In this document: in pieces, positions 17,673-25,588 of the stretch
Position numbering within the stretch: position 1 is the stretch's first letter
Layout of the letters: each line of letters opens with the position of its first letter
Source: Candidatus Saccharimonadales bacterium
GTDB taxonomy: Bacteria; Patescibacteriota; Saccharimonadia; Saccharimonadales; DASZAF01
Direction: 5' to 3'
Assembly: GCA_035945435.1 (NCBI GenBank)
Contig: DASZAF010000021.1
Location: forward strand, 1 to 51,333
Length of the DNA stretch: 51,333 nt
Translations under genes and position numbers: made by a program
Notes under the pieces: generated by a model
What the model was told of the DNA's origin: nothing
The model's input: only the letters and a program-made list of their open reading frames with translations
Database searches by the model: none

Positions 17673-19289
17673 ATGACCGATGCTAGCAGTCAAATGCGCT
17701 TCCGAGAACAAGAAGAGGAAGCTACACAGCAACGGGCTAATATGCTCGGGCTGCTTTACGTTGACTCTCGAAACCTCAATGACATGCCGCTCTTGAAGGG
17801 CATCTTGAGCGTTAGGGAGATGTATGACTGGAAGATCGTACCGATGAGAGACCTCGGTGAAGGGAGTCTTTTGACATTCGGTATTACCATTCAGACCTCT
17901 CAGCAGGTTCTCCGTGAACTTCGTGAGCGTTTCATCGGCCGCAATGTCGAATACGTCATGATCAGCAATCTCGGCTACAAGGAGCTGATGAGGCGCTTCG
18001 ACCCGCCAAAAGAGGTCCACTATGATGACGTCACAATCGCCACCGAGGGTGACAGTGCGACACTTGCTGAAGTGTCAAAGACTCTCGACCAAGTGCGCTC
18101 AGAGGACATCGTCAACTATCTGATACAGCAGGCAATCCGCCTACACGCCTCCGACATCCATTTGGAATGTAACAGGCATGATGTTCGAATCCGATTTAGG
18201 GTTGACGGAGCTCTCCATCAGATCGCCAGTATCGGCAAGGAGAAATATCGAATGCTCCAAAGCTCGATCGCCAGTCGAGCTAACATCTCGATAGACGCTC
18301 CCGACGCTCAGACCGGCCATATCTCAGAAGTCGTTCAGGGCCCAGACGGTGGCGAAGAGACTTTGAATATGCGCATCGAGACCGTCCCAACTGTCTATGG
18401 ACAAGATGCCGTCTTGAGGCTTTTTGAGATCGACGAGACGATGATGGATCTTGATAAGCTGCGCTTCTCGAAGCAAGAACGACAAAACATCGATGACGTC
18501 ATAGCGCACCCCCATGGACTCGTATTGGTCGTTGGCCCGACTGGTTCCGGTAAATCGACCACGCTCTACTCGATTCTAAACGCTCTTAACACAACTCAGC
18601 GGAAGATAATCACCCTTGAGGACCCAGTTGAGTATGCTATCGACGGAGTCAGCCAGATTCCAGTTGCATCGCGAAAAGGGGAGAGCTTTGCAGAGAAGCT
18701 GAGAGCCGTCATGCGTCTCGACCCCGACGTTATCATGGTCGGAGAAATTCGTGACGTCGACACCGCACGGACGGCTATCCAAGCTTCAATTACCGGCCAC
18801 CTTGTCCTTAGCACTTTCCACGCCACCGACGCACCAGCAGCTCTCAGCCGAATGATAGACATGATAGGACCAAACCCAATATTTGCCAGTGCCATCAAGA
18901 TGATCATTGCCCAGCGCCTAGTGCGAAGGCTCGACGACAAGCTCAAGCAGTCATATACGCCAGACGAGAGAACAGTAGAGTATATCAAGAACGCTCTCAA
19001 GGATCTGCCGAAAAATGCTCAGCAACCTGACTACACAAAGCTGACGCTCTATAAACCCGGCAAATCGGAAGAGAACCCATTTGGTTACGCCGGGCGCATG
19101 ATGATCCTCGAGCAACTACTTGTCGACGAAGCCATTCAAGGCCTAATCAGACAAGACGTACAGCATATCGACAGCACAGTCATTCAAAAGACCGCTATCG
19201 CCCAGGGAATGATGACCATCCAGCAGGATGGCATACTCAAAGCCCTCCAAGGCCTCACCACCCTCGAAGAGATCAACCGAGTTATTTAA
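17673..19289 (+). CDS. pilB: GspE/PilB-family secretion ATPase lacking the tetracysteine motif
   Basis: Hexameric ATPase of the type IV pilus/type II secretion assembly family, about 538 residues. The N-terminal ~150 residues form a T2SSE_N-like domain. The core has Walker A VVGPTGSGKSTTLY, the Asp box TLEDPVEYAIDGVSQI, Walker B RLDPDVIMVGEIRD and the His box ASITGHLVLSTFHATDA. The region that normally carries two CxxC pairs (CPxCK and GCxxCxxTGY) reads RLDDKLKQSY and GKSEENPFGYAGRM. All four cysteines are missing. No pilC, pilT, pilM or pilin with a prepilin leader is adjacent. I infer cytoplasmic assembly of a pilus or pseudopilus whose other parts lie elsewhere. ATG at 17673 is chosen from the promoter. 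Confidence 0.92.
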   Translation: MTDASSQMRFREQEEEATQQRANMLGLLYVDSRNLNDMPLLKGILSVREMYDWKIVPMRDLGEGSLLTFGITIQTSQQVLRELRERFIGRNVEYVMISNLGYKELMRRFDPPKEVHYDDVTIATEGDSATLAEVSKTLDQVRSEDIVNYLIQQAIRLHASDIHLECNRHDVRIRFRVDGALHQIASIGKEKYRMLQSSIASRANISIDAPDAQTGHISEVVQGPDGGEETLNMRIETVPTVYGQDAVLRLFEIDETMMDLDKLRFSKQERQNIDDVIAHPHGLVLVVGPTGSGKSTTLYSILNALNTTQRKIITLEDPVEYAIDGVSQIPVASRKGESFAEKLRAVMRLDPDVIMVGEIRDVDTARTAIQASITGHLVLSTFHATDAPAALSRMIDMIGPNPIFASAIKMIIAQRLVRRLDDKLKQSYTPDERTVEYIKNALKDLPKNAQQPDYTKLTLYKPGKSEENPFGYAGRMMILEQLLVDEAIQGLIRQDVQHIDSTVIQKTAIAQGMMTIQQDGILKALQGLTTLEEINRVI

Positions 19290-20424
19290 TCACCGAAGCA
19301 ATCTTGTCAGCCAAGCCTTCAGCAAATATTGAGGGGATGATGGTGTCAGGTGTTGGGTTTGGAATAAACTCTGCGATTGCTTTTGCGGCGGCTACTTTGT
19401 GCTGCTCGGTGATGGCTTTGACCTTATGGTCTAGTGCCCCGCGGAAGATTCCGGGAAAGGCGAGCGCGTTATTAACCTGATTCGGAAAGTCGCTTCTGCC
19501 GGTAGCAACCACTTTCGCACCGCCCGCACGAGCTTCGTCTGGGTAGATCTCCGGTATAGGGTTGGCCATAGCAACCACCACAGCGTCCTTGTTCATAAGA
19601 GCAATGTCCTGACGAGTAAGAAGGTTGCCGACTGAGACACCGACGAAGATATCAGCCCCTTTAAGGGCATCCTGGATAGTTCGGCCGTTATCGGTGCCGT
19701 GGGAAAAGCTCGCTAGCAGCTTCTTCTGCGGGTTAAGGTCGTCACGATCAGGACTGACAACACCCTTGCTGTCTACAGCGACAATATTCGGATTGGCGTA
19801 ATCGTGGAGGAGGCGTGCGACTGCAACACCCGCAGCCCCAGCTCCCATCAGGACTATCTTAGTATCTGACAGGGATTTACCAACCACCTTCATCGCGTTC
19901 ATTAAGCCCGCCAAGACCACTATGGCTGTTCCATGCTGGTCGTCATGCATAATCGGGATGGTAAGCTCTTTCTTGAGTCTCTCTTCAATCTCAAAACATT
20001 TCGGCGCAGCAATGTCTTCGAGGTTGATCCCCCCAAAACTTGGCGCGATAGCTTTAACTGCTGCCACTATCTCATCGGCCGTGTGGACGTCCAGAACGAT
20101 CGGTACAGCGTCAACACGTCCGAAGTGCTTGAATATCATCGATTTGCCCTCCATGACCGGCATAGCTGCTTCAGGACCAATGTCGCCAAGACCTAGCACT
20201 GCCGAGCCATCGGAAACGACCGCAACGAGGTTGTTGGACCACAGGTAATCCTTAGCTTCGTGAGGATGCTCAGCAATATAGGACGAAACCGCTCCGACCC
20301 CAGGCGTATAGTAGAGACTCAACTCCTCACGAGTGTTAAGTTCACCCTTCGGCGTTACCGTGAGAACTCCTTTCAACCTTTTATGTAATTCGAGCGATTC
20401 TGAGTTTATGTCTTTGGTTGTCAT
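19282..20424 (-). CDS. NAD(P)-dependent malic enzyme (short form)
   Basis: Oxidative decarboxylation of malate to pyruvate with reduction of NAD(P). 380 residues, the short bacterial type without the PTA domain. The N-terminal catalytic domain has YYTPGVGAVSSYI (catalytic Tyr), VVSDGSAVLGLGDIGPEAAMPVMEGK and EDIAAPKCFEIEERL with DDQHGTA (metal and catalytic residues). The Rossmann domain has LMGAGAAGVAVARLL and the following Asp. ATG at 20424 is chosen because TATAAT ends 6 nt before it; the longer reading would run over that -10. Its last 8 nt overlap the convergent pilB end. In an organism with sparse metabolism it could supply pyruvate and reducing power, which is inference. Confidence 0.94.
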   Translation of the reverse strand: MTTKDINSESLELHKRLKGVLTVTPKGELNTREELSLYYTPGVGAVSSYIAEHPHEAKDYLWSNNLVAVVSDGSAVLGLGDIGPEAAMPVMEGKSMIFKHFGRVDAVPIVLDVHTADEIVAAVKAIAPSFGGINLEDIAAPKCFEIEERLKKELTIPIMHDDQHGTAIVVLAGLMNAMKVVGKSLSDTKIVLMGAGAAGVAVARLLHDYANPNIVAVDSKGVVSPDRDDLNPQKKLLASFSHGTDNGRTIQDALKGADIFVGVSVGNLLTRQDIALMNKDAVVVAMANPIPEIYPDEARAGGAKVVATGRSDFPNQVNNALAFPGIFRGALDHKVKAITEQHKVAAAKAIAEFIPNPTPDTIIPSIFAEGLADKIASVIK

Positions 20425-20430
20425 AGTTCT

Positions 20431-20436
20431 ATTATA
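20431..20436 (-). promoter_or_regulatory. -10 box, leaderless malic enzyme gene
   Basis: TATAAT on the reverse strand, 6 nt before the ATG. No convincing -35. It lies back to back with the rplS promoter. Confidence 0.55.
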
Positions 20437-20473
20437 CTGTCCTGTGATCGCTATTTTCATATTGAGTAAGTTG

Positions 20474-20482
20474 TGCTAAAAT
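20474..20482 (+). promoter_or_regulatory. Extended -10 promoter for rplS
   Basis: TGcTAAAAT, with a weak TTTTCA 17 nt before the hexamer (20454-20459). Predicted leader of about 45 nt containing AAAGGG before the ATG at 20535. Confidence 0.45.
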
Positions 20483-20534
20483 AACCTCTGATTTACAGAA
20501 GATAAAGACTATAAAGTACCTAAAGGGTTTGTTT

Positions 20535-21083
20535 ATGTCGCACCAGTTAATCCAACAGATAGAGCAGAAGTACCGCAAACCGGCCGTTGTAGACGTACGC
20601 ACTGGTGACAGCGTTCGTGTCCATCAGAAAATTAAAGAAGGTAACAAAGAGCGTGTCCAGATCTTCGAAGGCCTTGTTATCCGAACTGATCGCAAGAACA
20701 GCCTCTCTAATCGCATAGTAGTCCGGCGCATTGCAAGCGGTGTCGGTGTCGAGAAGAGCTTCCTGGCCCACTCGCCACTTGTCTTGAAAGTGGAAGTTAC
20801 TAAGCGCTCGAAGGTCCGACGCAACTACCTGACATACATGCGCCAGCGTTCTGGTAAGTCTACTCGCCTCAATGCAGTCGACTTCGACAGGCGAGCCGTC
20901 AACGAAGTAGCCAACAAAGAAGCAGAAAAAGCGATCGAGCAACTCAAGGAAGAGGCTGCCGAGAAGCATGAGGAAGAGGCTGCCGCCGCTAAAGAGCAGA
21001 AGCAGGCCGATGAAAAGGCTTTCGAGAAGGCCGTCAAGGATCGCCAAGAAGGCGTTGAACAACCCGAAAAAGACGAAAAGTAG
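20535..21083 (+). CDS. rplS: 50S ribosomal protein L19 with long charged C-terminal extension
   Basis: L19, at the 30S-50S interface of the ribosome. The first ~115 residues match the family: PAVVDVRTGDSVRVHQKI, RVQIFEGLVIRTDRK, RRIASGVGVEKSFLAHSPLV and RSKVRRNYLTYMR. The protein then continues for about 65 residues rich in Ala, Glu and Lys (NEVANKEAEKAIEQLKEEAAEK onward), predicted helical, making 182 residues against a usual ~115. ATG 20535 is preferred over TTG 20529 because AAAGGG lies at the right distance. trmD and rimM, the usual neighbours, are absent; rnhB follows from its own promoter. Confidence 0.95.
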   Translation: MSHQLIQQIEQKYRKPAVVDVRTGDSVRVHQKIKEGNKERVQIFEGLVIRTDRKNSLSNRIVVRRIASGVGVEKSFLAHSPLVLKVEVTKRSKVRRNYLTYMRQRSGKSTRLNAVDFDRRAVNEVANKEAEKAIEQLKEEAAEKHEEEAAAAKEQKQADEKAFEKAVKDRQEGVEQPEKDEK

Positions 21084-21098
21084 TCATCTTCGAGCCAG

Positions 21099-21107
21099 TG
21101 CTATACT
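21099..21107 (+). promoter_or_regulatory. Extended -10 promoter, near-leaderless rnhB
   Basis: TGcTATACT ends 9 nt before the ATG at 21117. No Shine-Dalgarno and no -35 visible. Confidence 0.5.
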
Positions 21108-21116
21108 GAACTCACA

Positions 21117-21674
21117 ATGGTTGTGGGGGTTGACGAAGTCGGACGAGGTAGCTGGGCGGGACCAGTTTGCGTTGCTGCAGTTATTCTTGGCGAGAAGAAG
21201 ATTGATGGTCTTCGGGACTCAAAACAGCTAAGCTCTCGGGAGCGGACTGAACTTGCTAATCTCATTAAGGAACATGCTCGGTATATGCGAATCGGCTGGG
21301 CTTCGTCGATATTCGTTGATAAAAACGGCCTTACTGCAGCGCAGCGTGCGGCAGCGTTCCAGGCACTTTCTGATCTCTGGAGAGTAAGAGATATTGAGAT
21401 TATCCTAGACGGTAACCACGACTATATCGGAGACCGACGGGTTCGGACCATCATCCACGGCGATCAGACGGAACCTGCGATATCAGCAGCCTCGATCGTA
21501 GCTAAGGTCGCTCGAGATAACTTTATGGCTGCTATCCATAACAGCTTCCCCGCCTATGGCTTCAACACAAATGTAGGCTACGGGACGAAAGCACATCGTT
21601 TGGCCCTTGCGCAGTATGGAGCCTGCCAGATCCATAGGCAGAGCTACTCTCCTATACAGTTACTAAGTACCTGA
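21117..21674 (+). CDS. rnhB: Ribonuclease HII
   Basis: RNase HII removes ribonucleotides from DNA and RNA-DNA hybrids. 185 residues. The N-terminal GVDEVGRGSWAGPVCVAAVIL carries the D-E-x-G-R-G active-site motif. The third Asp is in IEIILDGNHDY and the fourth in SAASIVAKVARDNFM. RDSKQLSSRERTEL and GYGTKAHRLAL are family features. The protein starts abruptly at MVVGVDEVGRG, without the usual ~15-residue leader, which agrees with the close extended -10. Its final 12 nt overlap the convergent aminopeptidase gene. Confidence 0.95.
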   Translation: MVVGVDEVGRGSWAGPVCVAAVILGEKKIDGLRDSKQLSSRERTELANLIKEHARYMRIGWASSIFVDKNGLTAAQRAAAFQALSDLWRVRDIEIILDGNHDYIGDRRVRTIIHGDQTEPAISAASIVAKVARDNFMAAIHNSFPAYGFNTNVGYGTKAHRLALAQYGACQIHRQSYSPIQLLST

Positions 21675-24188
21675 AAAGAACCGTGATATGGCCGAGTAGT
21701 CTCGAGAACGCCATTGGACTCTCATATCAATGGCTTCGATATTCTGATCTATAGCTCGATTAAGGACCTGGTCCTTTCGCTTTGGCTCGAAAAACTCTTG
21801 GAAGTCGGCTAACTCGGTCCGTTTGCTAAATGTCCGGCCAGTATAGCGTGGTAGGTAGGTATACTGCGGGTCGTTGGCGTAGAGCTCAGTCAGCCACTTC
21901 CAGTTCTTTTTCAACCACTTCCACATAATCGGACGAGCAACAGGGTTTATGGATAGTTCGGTCAGCCAGTAGATTAGATCCTGAATTCGACCATTGTTAC
22001 GAATATGGTCGAGCAGCTTTTCTACATTGTCTGGCGATGTAGTCGCACAGAGCCCCATCAGGATGTTCCTGCGTTCTTCAGCAAAGTCTGTCTTAAGATA
22101 TCTTCGCATCAAGCTATCGAAGTCAGCTTGCATGCCATTTCGGACAATTGACGAGTAGACGACAACGCGCAGATCCGGTGGGACCTCGTTAAACGTTTTT
22201 GAGTTCTCAAAAAGCTGTCTAGCCTGCATGACAGCACCCACATCGTCTGCCCCACACGCCAGGCTCAAAACAATCTTTCGCTTCAGCCGGTCGCCTTCAG
22301 ATTCACCCTCGAAAGAGCGCCAGGTTAACTGCTCGACCTGAAGCCGCACAAACTGTGAGACATAATCATTAAAACCTTCGAGAGTCTCACGATCAGCATC
22401 AATGAGGACACGTAGGGCGCCAAACTGTTGCGACAGCACATCCCAGATGTGCACTTCGCCCTCGCTGCTGAAACTATCGATGAGTTTGAGCGCCTCAACT
22501 GTCTTAAGATACCCAGCTCGCGCCAGTTCGAAGGTCTCGTTGAGCAAGCCGAGTCGGTCTTTAACTGAGAAGGACGGCCCTAATATCGATGCGTTGAGCC
22601 GCTGGCGTAGTTCATCAGAGTAAAGCGTGAAATAGAAGCCAACCTGATCTTTGTTGAGTTTGAGCGGTTCAGGGGAGTGAATGGCTTCGGTCTTGAGTGT
22701 TCTTGTCGATAACTGAGATGGCATTTCATATATGTTCGCGAGAAGTGGTATCTGCCAGACAGTGGGATCATCTTGGCGGTGCCTCGGATTGGCGAAAAAC
22801 CTGTCCTGTCTTAGCAGATAGCCATCGCCCTTTTCCGATACCGTAACGACTGGATAGCCGGGTTGACCTACCCAGTTGGCCATAAAGGCTTTAACGTCTT
22901 TTCCGGAGACATCACTGAGGGCGTCCCATAGGTCATCAGTGACAGCGTTTGCGTACTGATGTGCCCGTACGTACCGACGTAAACCATCACGAAATGCCTC
23001 TTCACCAACATAGTTGAGTAGCATGGCCAGCGTTGAAGCACCCTTTTCGTAGCTGATCGAGTCGAAGGCTGCTTCAATCTCTTCTGGGTGATTAATGACA
23101 AATTGTACGGGGTGCGTGCTGGTGAGCCCATCAAGGCTCTGGACAAGTGAGACTTTCTTGGCCAAGAAATCGAGGCCGATTCCCCATTCTGGATAGAGTT
23201 TATCCGCAACGTAGCATTCCATAAACCGGGCGAAGCCCTCGTTGAGCCATAAGTCATTCCACCATTCCATAGTGACAAGGTTGCCAAACCATTGATGAGC
23301 CAGCTCATGTATGACCACGATGACGATGTACTGCTTAACACTTATATCCGATTCAGACTCATCGGCCAGCAGATAGCTTTCACGGCCCGTAACACAGCCC
23401 CAGTTCTCCATAGCCAAGGCACTAAAGTCGGGTACGGCAACAAAGTCACATTTTGGCAGAGGATAGGGAACACCAAAGAAGTCATTAAGAAAATCCAATG
23501 CCTGCACCGCAACATCGACAGCAAACTGCATATGCTTGGCTTGACCCTGAGTGGCGTAGCCACCGATTATCGTACCCCCTTTTGTCTTCGCCCTGATATG
23601 CTCAAGTTCGCCGATTACGAAAGCGAGAAGATAGGTGGACATCTTCGGTGTTTTCGCAAACTCCACTGTCTGTCGTGTGTCTTTGTTTGACTGCTTAACC
23701 GCTGGCGTGTTCGATACAATATCGACGCCTCGTTCTGCTTCTACGCTTAATTCGAAGGTAGCCTTAGCGGCAGGCTCGTCGATACATGGAAAGACTTCTC
23801 TCGCGTAGTGGCTCTCAAATTGAGTCATTAGGAGTTCTTTCTTCTTGCCTTCGAGGTTGTAGTAACTTGCATACAGCCCATGAAGACTGTCTGTTATACG
23901 ACCAGCGAATACTACCTTAACCTCATGGTCACCTCGGGCCAATGTTTCACTGACCTGTAACGTGAGTTCGTCATCTTTACCAGAAGAGACTTTAGCTGGC
24001 ATATCGTCGATCGTTGCTTCTGAGATCATCAAGCCTCGAGCATGAAGAATGATCCCGTTAGTGGCGTACGGCAGGTAGCCTTGGACTACGACTGCGCCAC
24101 TGAATCGACGCGTCTGCCGTCTGACGTCGAGATCAAGTGTATAGTGTGCCGGTTGAAACTGGTCAACCAGTTGTCGTACCTTCTGCAT
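21663..24188 (-). CDS. pepN: M1-family aminopeptidase (PepN-like)
   Basis: Zinc aminopeptidase removing N-terminal residues from peptides. 841 residues. The substrate-binding exopeptidase motif is LAMENWG (usually GAMEN). The zinc site is HELAHQW, with the third ligand Glu in NEGFARFMECY. The SYEKGASTLAMLLNYVG segment contains the transition-state Tyr region. A C-terminal ERAP1_C-like helical domain follows. No signal peptide, so it acts in the cytoplasm, alongside the M13 peptidase, in peptide turnover or scavenging. The start is the ATG complementary to 24186-24188; TGaTACACT ends 6 nt upstream. Divergent from nusA. Confidence 0.95.
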   Translation of the reverse strand: MQKVRQLVDQFQPAHYTLDLDVRRQTRRFSGAVVVQGYLPYATNGIILHARGLMISEATIDDMPAKVSSGKDDELTLQVSETLARGDHEVKVVFAGRITDSLHGLYASYYNLEGKKKELLMTQFESHYAREVFPCIDEPAAKATFELSVEAERGVDIVSNTPAVKQSNKDTRQTVEFAKTPKMSTYLLAFVIGELEHIRAKTKGGTIIGGYATQGQAKHMQFAVDVAVQALDFLNDFFGVPYPLPKCDFVAVPDFSALAMENWGCVTGRESYLLADESESDISVKQYIVIVVIHELAHQWFGNLVTMEWWNDLWLNEGFARFMECYVADKLYPEWGIGLDFLAKKVSLVQSLDGLTSTHPVQFVINHPEEIEAAFDSISYEKGASTLAMLLNYVGEEAFRDGLRRYVRAHQYANAVTDDLWDALSDVSGKDVKAFMANWVGQPGYPVVTVSEKGDGYLLRQDRFFANPRHRQDDPTVWQIPLLANIYEMPSQLSTRTLKTEAIHSPEPLKLNKDQVGFYFTLYSDELRQRLNASILGPSFSVKDRLGLLNETFELARAGYLKTVEALKLIDSFSSEGEVHIWDVLSQQFGALRVLIDADRETLEGFNDYVSQFVRLQVEQLTWRSFEGESEGDRLKRKIVLSLACGADDVGAVMQARQLFENSKTFNEVPPDLRVVVYSSIVRNGMQADFDSLMRRYLKTDFAEERRNILMGLCATTSPDNVEKLLDHIRNNGRIQDLIYWLTELSINPVARPIMWKWLKKNWKWLTELYANDPQYTYLPRYTGRTFSKRTELADFQEFFEPKRKDQVLNRAIDQNIEAIDMRVQWRSRDYSAISRFFSGT

Positions 24189-24194
24189 ACGTCA

Positions 24195-24203
24195 AGTGTA
24201 TCA
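24195..24203 (-). promoter_or_regulatory. Extended -10 promoter, leaderless pepN
   Basis: Reverse-strand TGaTACACT, 6 nt before the pepN ATG. Confidence 0.5.
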
Positions 24204-24222
24204 TTCCTTCGTGCTGAACATC

Positions 24223-24251
24223 TTGCGTGATTAAACAGAATGTTCTACAAT
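24223..24251 (+). promoter_or_regulatory. nusA promoter
   Basis: TTGCGT (24223-24228), 17 nt, TACAAT (24246-24251). The predicted start is near 24258, giving a leader of about 65 nt that holds a terminator. Confidence 0.6.
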
Positions 24252-24264
24252 GAAATAGTACTTG

Positions 24265-24290
24265 AGTCCGGCCAAAAGGTCGGCTTTTTT
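24265..24290 (+). terminator. Intrinsic terminator (attenuator) in the nusA leader
   Basis: AG-t-CCGGCC (24265-24273), loop AAAA, GGTCGGCT (24278-24285), then an unbroken run of six T (24285-24290). The stem has 8 pairs including one G-U and a single-base bulge. It lies about 8-32 nt after the predicted nusA start and before the coding region, so it would stop nusA transcripts early. Confidence 0.65.
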
Positions 24291-24322
24291 AATGAAAAGG
24301 TCAAATAAACGAGAATCCGCAT

Positions 24323-25483
24323 ATGGAAGATCTGAATGTCAAACAACTTGTCATGGTCATACGACAGATCGCTGAGGAGAAGAATCTCCCAGAGGATTCT
24401 GTCCACTCGATCATTGAGCAGGCCATCGCCGCAGCGTGGCGCCGCGATTATGGTGCAAAAGAGCAGGAAGTCAGAGTTAACCTAAACTCCAATACTGGCG
24501 ACGTCACCGTCTATGCCACCAAGGAAGTCGTTGAAGAAGTTATCGATAACCAAATGCACATCTCACTCGATGACGCCAAGAAGATCAACAAAGACGCCAA
24601 GGTTGGTGAAACCATCGAGGTTGCGTACCATCCTACCAGTTTCGGCCGGGTGGCCGCCCAGACTGCCAAACAGGTCATTCTCCAGCGCCTGCGGGAAGCA
24701 GAGCGAGAGGTTGTTCTGGAAGAGTTTGAGGATAAGATTGGCACTGTCTTGGTTGGTACCGTCCAACGAGTTGAACCGCGATTCGTCCGTGTTGAAGTCG
24801 GCCGCGCCAGTGGTATTCTACCTCAATCCGAACAGATTACTGGTGAGTACTACGGAGTCGGTTCGCGCATCAAGGTATACCTGAAAGATGTTGAGCGAGG
24901 TAACAGGGGGCCGCAGCTGATCTTTAGTCGTGCCAATGAGCCATTTATTGAGTATCTCTTCCGCCAAGAGGTTCCTGAGATGGAAAGCGGAGCAGTTGAG
25001 ATCAAAGCTATCGCCCGTGAAGCCGGTAAACGCACCAAGGTGGCCGTTCATTCGACAGTGCCTGGTGTTGATCCGGTTGGCACATTCGTCGGTGGGCACG
25101 GAACACGAGTCCAGGCCGTCATCAACGAGATTGGCGAGCAAGAGAAGATCGATGTCGTGCCATATAGCGAAGATATTAACCAGTTCATTACCAATGCACT
25201 CGCTCCCGCTCGACTTACCTCGATTAAGATTGATGAAGCCAACAAGAAGGCAACCGTCCAGGTTCCGGAAGACCAGCTCTCAATCACGATCGGACGCGGC
25301 GGTCAAAACGTTCGCCTTGCCAGCCGGCTGACCGGCTACGAAATCGACATTGTCGGTGAATCTGCAACGACGGCGACTGCCACTAAGAAAGATGATGCAC
25401 CTCGACCGAAGCGTAAGAACGTCGAAGATTCACTGATCTCTGCCCTCAATGAGGCCTCTGAAGAAGACAAGAAAAAAGAGTAA
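24323..25483 (+). CDS. nusA: Transcription termination/antitermination factor NusA
   Basis: NusA binds RNA polymerase and nascent RNA and modulates pausing, termination and antitermination. 386 residues. The N-terminal polymerase-binding domain starts DLNVKQLVMVIRQIAEEKNL. The S1 domain covers about GTVLVGTVQRVEPRFVRVEV. KH1 includes DPVGTFVGGHGTRVQAVINE, and KH2 includes LSITIGRGGQNVRLASRLTGYEIDI. The ~40-residue acidic/basic tail replaces the repeated C-terminal domain of proteobacteria. The rimP-nusA-infB arrangement is not seen; clpC follows with its own control. Only weak Shine-Dalgarno candidates precede the ATG. An intrinsic terminator lies in the leader. Confidence 0.97.
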   Translation: MEDLNVKQLVMVIRQIAEEKNLPEDSVHSIIEQAIAAAWRRDYGAKEQEVRVNLNSNTGDVTVYATKEVVEEVIDNQMHISLDDAKKINKDAKVGETIEVAYHPTSFGRVAAQTAKQVILQRLREAEREVVLEEFEDKIGTVLVGTVQRVEPRFVRVEVGRASGILPQSEQITGEYYGVGSRIKVYLKDVERGNRGPQLIFSRANEPFIEYLFRQEVPEMESGAVEIKAIAREAGKRTKVAVHSTVPGVDPVGTFVGGHGTRVQAVINEIGEQEKIDVVPYSEDINQFITNALAPARLTSIKIDEANKKATVQVPEDQLSITIGRGGQNVRLASRLTGYEIDIVGESATTATATKKDDAPRPKRKNVEDSLISALNEASEEDKKKE

Positions 25484-25507
25484 TCCACTCCGTAAAACAA
25501 CACTTTT

Positions 25508-25534
25508 CTAGCACTCTTGACTTGCGAGTGCCAA
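25508..25534 (+). promoter_or_regulatory. CIRCE operator (HrcA site) upstream of clpC
   Basis: Arms cTAGCACTC (25508-25516) and GAGTGCcAA (25526-25534) around a 9-nt spacer. Each arm has one mismatch from the CIRCE consensus TTAGCACTC-N9-GAGTGCTAA. This is the binding site of the heat-shock repressor HrcA; no hrcA gene is in the window. Confidence 0.85.
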
Positions 25535-25546
25535 TAGCAGTACTAT
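25517..25546 (+). promoter_or_regulatory. clpC promoter P1 (CIRCE-embedded)
   Basis: TTGACT (25517-25522) occupies the CIRCE spacer. Then 18 nt, then TACTAT (25541-25546). HrcA binding would cover the -35. Confidence 0.65.
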
Positions 25547-25552
25547 GGTTGT

Positions 25553-25580
25553 ATGACAGTAGCTAAATGCGGGGTACAAT
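25553..25580 (+). promoter_or_regulatory. clpC promoter P2, leaderless
   Basis: ATGACA (25553-25558), 16 nt, TACAAT (25575-25580), then 8 nt to the clpC ATG. It would give a leaderless transcript independent of CIRCE. Confidence 0.45.
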
Positions 25581-25582
25581 AG
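25553..25582 (+). CDS. Possible 9-codon leaderless upstream ORF
   Basis: An ATG six nt after the P1 -10 opens a tiny frame, MTVAKCGVQ, ending in TAG at 25580-25582, six nt before the clpC ATG. The spacing equals that of leaderless genes here, so P1 transcripts might begin with it. It may instead be a chance frame or a relic of a gene start. Confidence 0.25.
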   Translation: MTVAKCGVQ

Positions 25583-25588
25583 AAATAG

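Noticed and set aside
20425-20460. Longer malic enzyme reading from 20460
   Set aside because: The extra codons include the TATAAT box of its own promoter.
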